Origin: Lethocerus indicus | Taxonomy: Eukaryota > Arthropoda > Insecta > Hemiptera > Belostomatidae | Length of the DNA: 64,000 nucleotides | NCBI GenBank assembly: GCA_019843655.1 | Contig: JACDQD010000009.1 | Span: 3,537,204 to 3,601,203, forward strand | Direction of reading: 5' to 3' | Notes under the pieces: generated by a model | What the model saw: only the letters and a program-made list of their open reading frames with translations | What the model was told of the DNA's origin: nothing | Databases searched by the model: none | Translations under genes and position numbers: made by a program | Shown here: positions 54,737-64,000 of the stretch, piece after piece | Numbering within the stretch: position 1 is the stretch's first letter | Layout: every line of letters starts with the position of its first letter

Positions 54737-56334
54737 GCATTTCATATGGGACAATTTTTTTACGGTCAGAGCTGAACAATAAATCGTTCGGTTTGATGTA
54801 TTTTCGAACTGTCTGAAACTAAACCGACATGTTATTCCCAGTTAATTACCGACGTAATTATATTTCGAAAATACCGATTGAAACGCGTCAGCGGACGGTT
54901 ATTAATACTATCGACCAGATCTTGCATCCCGCGACCGAGTAATTTAAGTTCCATAAATCTGAAGCACTTTTATGTCGAAGTTCTTTTGGCCGTTTAAACG
55001 GATGATTACCCCTCAGGCCGTATAACCTATTAGAGGAAATTAATGCAGTCTCCCAGCCGAGGTATGCGGTCGTAATTCAAAATAACTTAAAAAAATGAAT
55101 ATTTGAAGAAAAATACCGCTACGCTATTCGTCACTGAATTTCACATCTTAATTAGCGCCGGGAAATTTGTCTTCCATTTTAGTACAGCAAAGTGTATAAT
55201 AACATACTTCTCACTTGGTTCAATCGTGATAAAGAGGCTTCGCGGGGTTCAGTCTTATAGACGGTCGAAACTACGAAGGTTTCCACTTCAATCAACGATT
55301 TATTGCACTCCTTTGCATAGATTGCAATCTGCGTCGAATCCAAAATACATAAGGGATGAAGAAATCCCGAGTCGGATGGACGATTTTAGATATTTCGATT
55401 GCATTTAAGACGGCCAATCGAGGGCGGATGGCTTCATCGCTTCTCGCCTCTCGGCCGACGATGAGTTATAGCTCAGGATCGTCGATCTGCAAAAGGAAAT
55501 CCGAGAACGCGAAATTGCCAACCTTACGTTTATTTGCAAATTCATGGATTCGCTCACGGCAATCTTCGAATTTGAATAGATTTCTCGAAATCGTAAATTG
55601 ATGCCGGTCTGACATCATTAAATACTCGCACGGATACTATATCTCTGGGCGTATTACTTTATTCAGGGACAAATTCCGACAATAACTTATTATTATAACG
55701 CGTCCCAATCTTACGAAATTTAGACATAATTTTTTTTCATTATGAAATGAAAAAAAAACTAATGCTACTGGAGAAGCCGTCTGATAATCAATGTCGGCGA
55801 TGGGAAACCTTCGACTCGGCGTTAATATGAAAAAAACCGGGGGAAACAAATACAAAGAATGCAGAATTCATGAGATAGAATTGAGCGAGGAATCGATCAC
55901 CTTCCACAAGCTAACGATCTATTAAAATGTGATTTAAAATGCGAATTAGCTAAACGGGATATCACGTTGTATCAGTTATAAAAATTTTACTTAAAGAGAA
56001 GACGGAGGATAGAGGAGAAATTACGAATGTTACAAAAACCACTAACAGCCATTATTGACCAAGAATTTATGATAGAACACTGTCATATTGGGACAAGACG
56101 GGATTGAAAGCATTCATGAAAGTACGACCAGAATTTGAATTATCAAGCACCAATCGGATAACATTATTCCGTATAACAGGAACTTCGATCCTCTCACATT
56201 CAATATCTAGTTTTGACCCATAATCCTAATCAATCCCGATCGCCCCGACTCCCCACCTACAAACCATAAACGGGCAGGTAAACAAACTGTAATATTAACT
56301 TTAATACTTTTTTCTTTTTTTCGTTTAATAGATT
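54737..56334. other. No recognised feature
   Basis: Frames of 72-101 codons show no known motif. Confidence 0.5.
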
Positions 56335-56605
56335 TTTCGTGATGAATGGATTGTTTGGTTAGAAACATACCGGGGGGAGCATTAAGGATGGTACGAAGGA
56401 CTTTTGACTGAAATGTTGGATGTCTCGGTGGAACCCCATAGCTCTATACCGTATATCCATGTCGGTTAAAGCATCGCTTTGTATATTGTCACTTTGCTAC
56501 TTAAGGTCAATTTTTGATGTCCGTTTTAGTAATGGTCTTAAGAGCCCAGATTTTCGGCTTAAGTCGATTCTTTCGAATCGGGTATGGGGATTCCACGTGA
56601 ACTCT
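56335..56605 (-). pseudogene. Jockey-like LINE ORF2 C-terminal fragment (C6)
   Basis: On the minus strand, WNPHTRFERIDLSRKSGLL and LLKRTSKIDLK are followed, after a stop, by VTIYKAML. A stop then replaces the usual Lys/Glu. PTWIYGIELWGSTETSN comes next, and in a further shifted frame FQSKVLRTILNAP. This is the same region as 39.1-39.4 kb but with the diagnostic WIYGIELWG block preserved. At least one stop and one frameshift make it dead. Confidence 0.87.
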
Positions 56606-58954
56606 AATATTCGTCATATTCAGTACAACCTTACAGGGCGGAGAGTGAAGGCATTAACCGGAGAGAGCGGGTGATTAATTGCCAACCCCGAATTTTATCT
56701 TTCATCGCAGCAATTATTAATTATTATTATTATTATTAGATTACGGCCAGAATCATAATTCTGTTAGGGCCCGCCGAAGCAATTACAAACCGCTGCCAGA
56801 TGAAGAGGAAGAGCTGATATATCGCTTACTAATTGTGTGGAAGAAGTAGCGGTTGGTGGCCGACCAATTATTCAGAAAAATTAGATAATAACGGCCGTAT
56901 TCTCTCAATTTGGAGTCGCGCCCAAGCGGCTAATTAGCATGTTGATCGACTTGAAACCCGCCCTTATTAGAGTGGTTTTTGGTTTCGTTTTTGGCTTCCA
57001 ACTCTCTCTCTCCCCCCTCTAATGATGGATTAATAATATGTCTGGAATTAATAAAAACCGGCAATTACCGCCTCCTAAGTAGGCGGCCCTAAGTTGGCCC
57101 CGCTCGGCAATTATTTGAAATAAATAAAAATTGGTTCTGGATAAATTTCAGTCAGTTCAACGGGAAATCGATCACGGGAAAATTCATGAAGGGTGTTTAT
57201 TATTAGTGCTCTTACACACGCCTAGAACATAAGAGGAGTAAACAGGTTAACGGTAATCATCAAACGTGCATATTTGTCTTAAAAAAGACATTTTTTAAGA
57301 TGACAGGGAACCTAACCGGTATACGTATTTGCACTAAAATTATCATAAATGAAGTTACGGCTTTTCGCGATGGTCAGTAGCTTTGCTCCAGATCAATATC
57401 GAGCCGCCAACGAAGTATGTAAGGCATTTTATGTAAGGCGAAATAATAGAAGAAAAGTAAAATATGTACAGTATTAATTCAAAGCGGATATTGTTCAATG
57501 AAACGTTAATAAATTTTTTATGAATCGATACATTGCGTCAATGCTGTTGAACGGGAACACTGGCGGTAATTTCAACCCCCGCATGATTCGGAGTGCGGCA
57601 TCTTTCATCTCGGCCCTTTGTACACTCTACAAATTACAGTATTTGTACCCGATAATTTTTTAAAGTGATTTACACAGCGCGTTACTAGATTACACGCTGA
57701 ATTGTGTAAACTCCCCCCCCCCGGAGCCGGCCATTAAACTACCGGAAATGTTGCCACGGCTTGAACCGTGACAACCCCGGGCTACGTTGTTATTGAAAGT
57801 TTATTGCGTTCTCCTCCACACCCCCCCCCCCCTGCCCGCCAATTTTATACGCGCTATTGAGGCCAACAAATTCGGTTTTGCGTTCATCGAAACCGTGTTA
57901 TTATTTACGATCCCGAGGGTCGTGAACGAGAACGGGTCATTACCATTAGAGGGGGGGGGGGAGGCTTTCAATTCGGACAAGTTGAAATTTAAATTGGCGG
58001 TTAGGGAGATCGCGTGGAGGAAGGGGATGTAGGATCGAGCGACGGATCTCGTGCGGGGGGAATCGACATTGAATAGCTTCGTCTATTCAAACTATTATCG
58101 TATAATTCGGGGAATCGATAATTCCGATGATGAGGCGCGTAAAACTGGAGTGGGGAAATCAATTATCCGCGATCGGGAGGGAGAGAAAAAATATATATTC
58201 CGGTCGCCTTGGGCGACACGAGCGCGTTGGGCACACTCGGGCGAGGGTCCCTGTAATCAGTCGGGAATCGAACATAGCGTCTAATGGACGGCGATGGGAC
58301 GGGGAAGGGAGGAGAAATTGCAGGCTTTCTGACCGCGTATTTATAGGGACGGGCCACACACCCGAATGTTCCGTGATGTTCTGCCGGGAACGTTGAAACG
58401 TCCCGTCTAGGTTTCAACCGAACATCGATGTTGCGGCTCTAGTCGTTCTGACGAATGGGGAAATGAAAATTCCTCGAATACAGTGTTCCACATCGCCAAT
58501 TCGCGCTTCATCTTTCGCGGCTTCGCCATGGGGTTTTTTCGAAAATATACGTCGAAAAATTGCGGAAAGGACGCATTGTTCATGTCGATGCGCGAGAGAA
58601 GGATCCCCGCGTGTCAGACAAAGAGATGAGTCGACTCAGAGTACGTGCCGAAGGGCTGTCATAAAGGCTCGACAATTGTGCAACGTGGCAAGAGCTATGA
58701 CGACAATTTTCACAAGAGATTGACAATATGGTTCGAGGTGTCGAGATCGGCAATCGCGTTGACCGGGTTCTGTCCTTGTACGGGGGAATTTTGAAGGACA
58801 AGAGTCCTCCGCCACCAACATAAGACTCTTCTCCTCGCTCAGAAAGCGATGTCGATTAATGTTTATTACCGTATAAGGTTTTGTAATTAACCTTATTAAT
58901 TAGCACTGACACGTAAAGTATAAACACTGTTTACATTCTTGTACCGCATACGCG
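56606..58954. other. No gene; G/C homopolymers
   Basis: (ATT)n at 56711-56737. Runs of 10-12 C or G lie at about 57713-57722, 57821-57832 and 57951-57961. Overlapping frames at 58.0-58.8 kb on both strands show no homology. Confidence 0.5.
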
Positions 58955-59050
58955 AAAATTCTGGGGGGGGGGGCAAATCCCACTTCGCGGTTTTTCAGCT
59001 TTCGCGGAAGGTTCTGGTCTCCATTGACCGCGAAAAACGAGGGATCACTG
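58955..59050 (-). repeat. Pogo/Tigger-like terminal fragment
   Basis: The minus strand starts, after TA (59051-59052), CAGTGATCCCTCGTTTTTCG, then CGGTCAATGGAGACCAGAACC and CGAAAGCTGAAAAACCGCG. CAGTGATCCCTCG followed by a CGCGG-rich hairpin is typical of widespread non-autonomous pogo/Tigger-related termini in animals (recalled, not searched). It is interrupted by an 11-G tract at 58963-58973, and the other terminus is missing. Confidence 0.6.
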
Positions 59051-59052
59051 TA

Positions 59053-59674
59053 TTTCCTAGTGATATTTCACAGTGGCGATCGAGTCTCACTCAAGTGTAA
59101 CTTGATAAGTTGAACCTTGTGTTAATCTTTTCTGAACACAAAAAAATAGGAAAAACGGACCTATTCTTGGGTGAAACGCTAACTGTTGATTCCCCGTTCA
59201 AGCAGGGCCTTCCAAATTGGTCTCGCTACTCCTCCTGCGGGTAATCGGCGCTAATGATCCAGCTTCGGGGGCTGCCCCAATCGTAAATAACAGGTCCTAA
59301 TTCAATAACGCAGTATACACACAAACGCGAGCACGAGAAGTGAACAGTCGATTACTTTCTCCCTCTCTTTATCATCCCTCTCTCTCTCTCTCTTCTCCTC
59401 CACTTCCTACCCGGCGAAAATGAATTACCGCCGGGGCTGGGTAATTTCGCGCCGCCGCTAATTGAAGGGTAAACTGTTCCGAGGGAGAGTAAAGTTATTC
59501 TCGTCTAGTCAAATCGCCCGGCCTCCGACTTCAACTTTACGGCTTCGCATCGCCGAGGACTATAATCGGGCGAGTATTACTATTTCACCCTGCGATACAG
59601 TGACAGGGCAGTGAGAGTCTCGGGGGGTAAGAATGATACGTAATAACGGACTTTAAGGGTAAACCGAAATCTTT
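59053..59674. other. No gene; CT tract
   Basis: CT repeat at 59377-59394. A short CAGTGACAGGGCAGTGAG at about 59597 resembles the family A loop by chance or as a relic. Confidence 0.5.
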
Positions 59675-59726
59675 TTAATTTATTGTACAATCAACCTTTA
59701 TCTTTATAAGCACAATTGCGGAATGT
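59675..59726 (-). repeat. LINE 3'-tail fragment (C7)
   Basis: On the minus strand, GTGCTTATAAAGATAAAGGT and TGATTGTACAATAAATT match the tails at 30.9 and 32.6 kb. Confidence 0.6.
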
Positions 59727-60651
59727 TATTTTGGCGCTCGCTTCTCGTGTCGTGAACAAATCTCAGTGACCTCTTCCAGACATGTGTTATGATCGATGAT
59801 TTATATCATCGGGATCAACGGTATAAATCCCATAAGTGGGAAAACCGACAATCATGAACTGTTTATAGATCCGCGTCTTGCGCAAGCGTCCGTAGAGGAT
59901 TACAGTTTTTATGCCGAACTGCGGTTTATGGCCATCCATTATATCGCGTCATCTTTGCGGAATCGAAATTAGGGCAGTTATTAGTCAAACCCCCGGTGAA
60001 TTTCCGCCCTATTCCAATTGCAAAGTGACGGCTCAGTCGATCGCGATTAATCTCAATTCAGAGTGGCTAATCTCAGTAACAGCTTACTGCTATATAAGCC
60101 GACCTTGCCAACAGTTTTCCAAGTAACTATGATAACCGTATCTCTCTAAAATTCTGATATATATTTAAAATATATCGATAGAACATACAATGCATATGCA
60201 TGTAGTAAGATACATATATTTATTTACCCGGATCCGCGCCGCTCGCGATACCCGCAAACAAAGACGAGACAGACGCACGATTTCCAGTAATTACTTCCAG
60301 GAAAAGTTGCCCCAGCCCCGGTCATATCTCACCGGGCGCGATGGTAATATTACCTTCGGTAAGACGCCCTTCAATACCCCCGATTCTCAATTGCAATTGA
60401 CCGCCCGCTCCCTAATAACGGGGTCCGCTTCCACAACGGGGCCGTCCTGTTACTGTTGTTGCGGGGGAGACGATACGCTCTCTCTCTCTCTCTCTCGCTC
60501 TCTCCTTCCACTCTCTATCACTCCGTCTCTCTCTCTCTCTACCTCTCGGAAAGGCTAAATATGTTATTTAGTCCGCCGGATAAAGGGAAATAAAATAGAC
60601 ACGAATCGCGTCCGGGTTCGCCGCCCAATCCAACCGACGTTCGGCGGGTTC
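59727..60651. other. No gene apart from the CT tract
   Basis: A 122-codon frame (60190-60558) ends in the CT tract as Leu-Ser and has no known motif. Confidence 0.5.
60477..60546. repeat. Imperfect (CT)n microsatellite
   Basis: CTCTCTCTCT blocks interrupted by CCTTCCA and ATCACTCCG. Confidence 0.92.
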
Positions 60652-60982
60652 AAAATTTGAATTTGCAACCGTTCTTGCAGTAAAGTTCGCAACCCTATTT
60701 GAAAAGAAAACCCGTTTGACAGCCGATAGTTTAGGGTCAGTACAAATGGGGCGTTACACGATAGAACGACGTGTTTTCGTTGTTGGACAATATTTCAAAA
60801 ATAATGAAAGTTTGGCGGCCACAGTTCGAAAATTTTCGTACAAAATATGGTCGGAATAGTGGCTTTGTTAATCGTCAAAATTGCCAAATTGTCAAAAATG
60901 GTCATGGAAAATTTCGACAAAAGAGTGCTTATGTTCCAGAGCAAAGCCGTGGAGGCCATTTGCCCAATCTTAAGCTACAGTA
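60652..60982 (+). mobile_element. M1 mariner derivative, truncated at both ends
   Basis: It lacks the outer 20 bp of the terminus and starts AAATTTGAATTTGCAACC, then CAGCCGATAGTTTAGGGTCA. The transposase start follows. It then jumps to sequence equivalent to the 3' end (GGTCATGGAAAATTTCGACA, AGCCGTGGAGGCCATTTG). No right terminus or TA is visible. Confidence 0.85.
60746..60982 (+). pseudogene. Mariner M1 transposase remnant, N-terminus joined to C-terminus
   Basis: ATG at 60746 reads MGRYTIERRVFVVGQYFK, then NNESLAATVRKF, and is the best preserved N-terminus of this family here. After a deletion, frames give GFVNRQNCQIV and then SRGGHLPN close to the end, corresponding to SRGGHLPDVLFHT at 34.2 kb. 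The catalytic core is missing. Confidence 0.82.
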
Positions 60983-61837
60983 AAAATGGAGAAATCCTAA
61001 TGTTATGAGAAGATTAGTTACTGAGAAAATATGCAACACGAAAATCCGGGCGCTAACACCTTGTTTGAATCCCGGAGAGTGAATTTTCCTCCCGCAAATT
61101 ATATATAAAATTCACCTGTAAAAAGGTCAAATATGTTGCTCCATCAAACCTCTCTATACATTATATGAAACAATTATATTAAAGTCCACAAAATGTGTGC
61201 CCAAAACGCTGATTGCTCAAAATAAAATTGAATAGTGGCCCAAAGATATTCTCTGGAATACTGTTAACGTGTTAGCACTCGCAACAGGGTGTAATATGTG
61301 CGATTTTTATATATGTAGAGTATCTGAAATTCTCGCTCCTGCTGGTTTTATTTAGCCATTCAGTTTCAGACACCAGTTGACTTGGTATTGAGAGCAAAAT
61401 TTTCATAAGTGCAAGAAAAAAAAATCGAAACAACTTGCTAGGATGAGATCTCTCGGACGCGCCTTAAAGTCGTGCGGACGGCACGTACTTAAAATTTGCG
61501 GTCTCGAATCCGCCCCGCCGTTGCCCGCCGCAGCTCTCGGCCCTGCATACCGCAGAATACTGCCGATACCGCGGGTTAGTACCGCACGCTGTGTGTTTTA
61601 GGCCCGCCACTACAGGGGGGCACAGATTACTGTTGTTTGGCGCTCTTCTCGGCAAAGCGTCGTCCGTTTGCGGTGAAAACTAACTCTTCAACAACAACAA
61701 CAACAACAACAACAAGAACGCGGGCCAAATCGTTAGTTGAAACGGGCTGGAGGAAAAATGACCTCCAGTATTACCCGACTGGGAGGTACATGTACCTCGG
61801 AGGGGTTTTTAAATTATCAAAAGCAATTTCGTTCGGC
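60983..61837. other. No gene; CAA microsatellite
   Basis: (CAA)n at 61689-61714. Nothing else is recognised. Confidence 0.5.
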
Positions 61838-61892
61838 CTTTCGCTGGACCGGTTTCGGCTGTTCGCCGTCCTCAGTAACAGTTTTACAACTG
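61838..61892. repeat. Hairpin family A arm fragment (A24)
   Basis: GCCTTTCGCTGGACCGGTTT, then GCTGTTCGCCGTCCTCAG. Only the middle of one arm is left. Confidence 0.75.
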
Positions 61893-61928
61893 GGGCATAC
61901 TTCAGTACAGGGAAAGTTCAAGATAGCA

Positions 61929-62151
61929 AAGTGTGTCCCAAAATTAATGCAAGATTTGAATTTGCCACTTTCATTATTTTTGAAACATTGTTCAACAATG
62001 AAAACACGTTGTTCTATCGTGTAACGCTCCATTTGTACTGACCCTGAACTATCGGCTATCAAATGGTTTTTTTTTAATAGGGTTTTTTTTAATAACTTTA
62101 CTGCAAGAATGGTGGCAAATTCAAATCTTGCGTTAATTTTGGGACACCCTT
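61929..62151 (-). mobile_element. M1 mariner derivative, 223 bp
   Basis: The left terminus AAGTGTGTCCCAAAATTAAT is mutated. The right terminus ends TTTTGGGACACCCTT followed by TA (62152-62153). The enclosed transposase start is on the minus strand: ATG at 62030-62032 reads MERYTIEQRVFIVEQCFK, then NNES, before running into the opposite terminal repeat. All later coding sequence is deleted. Confidence 0.88.
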
Positions 62152-62153
62152 TA

Positions 62154-64000
62154 TACATGTTGGCCCTTGAATTTTTCACTTCTACGAGGCTGTATCCAAA
62201 GAAAAATTAGCCTGATGTATTCAATTTTGGTCATAAATGATCTCCTAACTCATTAGAAGCGGAGGTGATTTCCTAAATTTTCTAATAGACAACAAAGAAA
62301 ATAATCCGAAACCTTCGATTCTGAAAGAAAGACGTGTTTCTATAAATCCTCCACCTCTTGTACTCTACAGGATGTGGCCTAGTTTTTCAATCGTTTCTAA
62401 CTTTTTAAATTGAATACGACTGTCGACACCAAATTGAGGTTGATGCTGGGTGACAGTGTCGAAATATTCTTTTCAATACCATTTCCATTCCAACCCAGTC
62501 AATATTATTGCAGTTCTAACGTTGTCGTCGCTCCCACTCAACCCTCTTAGAGGGGCTATTGAATTTCAAATGTCAATGGATACTTTGGTTGCAATCTATA
62601 ATCTGAAAAAATGAAAATCAATTTCGACTCAAGCGCGTCGAGTCACCGTGAGTTATGCTATTAGGGAAGCGTCATGTGCGGTCCTATCTCTTCAGTGAAA
62701 ACACTAGAGAGGGTAAAGGTAAAGGAAATAATATCATGGAAAGACACTGTAATTTTTTTGGATCGCTTTCCACTTATTTCCTGACTTATCGTTGTTGTTT
62801 GTACGCATAATTTAATGGTATAATGAACTAGGAGAACATAATTTAGCAAACTGACAGCCCAACTGAAAGTCATTAATACAAGCCCAGGACCTGAACTATT
62901 AAAATTATTCCCATAGAATGGTAACGTAATTTTCATTAGCTTCATTTAGGTTCCTTCCGCATAGTCCCGAAAATAATTAACCAATTGGTTTTTGTTTATT
63001 GTCATATTATAATCCTTATTTAGGAGGAAATAAATTAAATACACATCTGACCGTCCATGAATACTTCAATCGGCGGACTTTAGACCCCGCCGGAAATTGG
63101 TTGCGTTATATTTTACTTGTACAGTAAATTATAGTAGAGTAATAAGTAAATACGTTTCAGTACAGAAACCCTATTTCCGACAGATTACATACATTAATCC
63201 GTAGTCCATTATCCGTTTCTCAACATATTATTATTACAACTCTAATGGAAATTACAGCGGTTGTTCCAAAGCGGGGGCAGTGAATGCAAATCGTTCCGCG
63301 GACCAATTTCGAAACTTTCCAAAGTCCAGTAAAATTAAGTACACATTTTTTTAATAACGCCGCCCAATGGAGGTACGTACAGGTGCGTATTATTTTCTGA
63401 ATTCGTATTATTATTAAAATTTAAAATGTGAACGTTGTGTCCTTGCCGGCTCGAATCAGCATTATCAGGCTTTCATTCGCGCGATACTTAAAGCTCGGCC
63501 TACTGGTCGTGAATTCAGATGTAGTTTTAAAATAGAGCACTTGTATATATGTATTTCGGCCTTGCCGGCATTTACAATTTCTTCGTTCGATCATGTATCT
63601 ACGGACGTTGAAATACATTCGGACAGGTATCGACCCGGTTTCTTTCATCCACCTGTCTCTCGGGACAGATATTCAAGTAGCAATTCACTTGCTGTCGCAC
63701 ACTGTAATAGTTGACTGTAATTTATTTTCATGAAAGCTGCTTCGTGAGCGTTCAAAGCATTGTTTCTTATAAACGTGAGAGTTGTCGCAAATAATTTGTG
63801 TCATAAAATCGTCACTGAGGCAAACGGGCGAAGTAGTACGTACAGAGAACTGGGATAAGCCTTTATTTAACGTCTTGCGGTCCTGAATATTTCACAGCAC
63901 TGGATTTCCTTGAAAAATAATCTCTCCGTTATTAGCTCCCGCGCTTCGACGGACAATGGTCGCTCAATTCTGTTGAAAATATGAAGAGAGCGAGTATATA
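62154..64000. other. No recognised feature
   Basis: AT-rich sequence with frames under 100 codons on both strands. No repeat shared with the rest of the window was noticed. Confidence 0.5.

Noticed and set aside
55103..55601. Plus-strand frames of 81-101 codons
   Set aside because: No motif; the two overlap in different frames and end without context.

Overview
The window looks like gene-poor, repeat-rich nuclear DNA from an animal, most likely an arthropod. The grounds are AT-rich sequence, no bacterial-style gene packing, very short open frames, long (GA)n and (TA)n microsatellites, and decayed copies of several Tc1/mariner lineages (including one that resembles the mellifera-type mariners of insects) and of a Jockey-like LINE. 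The taxon is inference. I found no intact host gene, no tRNA or rRNA gene, no CRISPR array and no prokaryotic operon. Every coding trace I can name belongs to a broken transposable element.

The dominant component is one dispersed family, called hairpin family A here, with about 24 copies or fragments on both strands. A full copy is about 330-370 bp: two inverted arms of roughly 150-190 bp around a short loop, so a transcript would fold into a long hairpin. The two ends differ. One, the long end, carries about 40 extra bases finishing in CAGGTATGTTAAAC; the other finishes at ACCGTAG (read inward). Six copies sit between 10-19 bp direct repeats. In all six the long end is retained, although it is eroded in 38138-38213 and 46740-46897. 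Two copies are truncated only at the opposite end yet still have direct repeats. This pattern resembles target-primed retroposition and is the best candidate here for something undescribed.

Layout: 0-7 kb holds a family A fragment, a duplicated flank with a nested mariner derivative, two copies of a composite A'+E+A repeat, and an internally deleted mariner (6808-7328). 8-20 kb is family A interspersed with a 211-bp mariner derivative (14794-15004) and a 267-bp tandem duplication (16343-16877). 20-36 kb holds G tracts, microsatellites, LINE 3' ends, the inverted partner of the 0.9-1.8 kb locus (26.6-27.5 kb) and the fullest copy of the nested mariner family (33684-34316). 37-45 kb holds an inverted pair of mellifera-like mariner 5' ends and a large inverted repeat (40.9-41.7 / 43.9-44.9 kb) in which one arm has a 215-bp MITE that the other lacks. 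45-64 kb holds more family A, a short LINE tail, a 160-bp tandem duplication, LINE fragments, a pogo/Tigger-like terminal fragment and two more mariner derivatives.

Nothing here forms a working pathway. The interest lies in how the repeats moved, nested, inverted and decayed.
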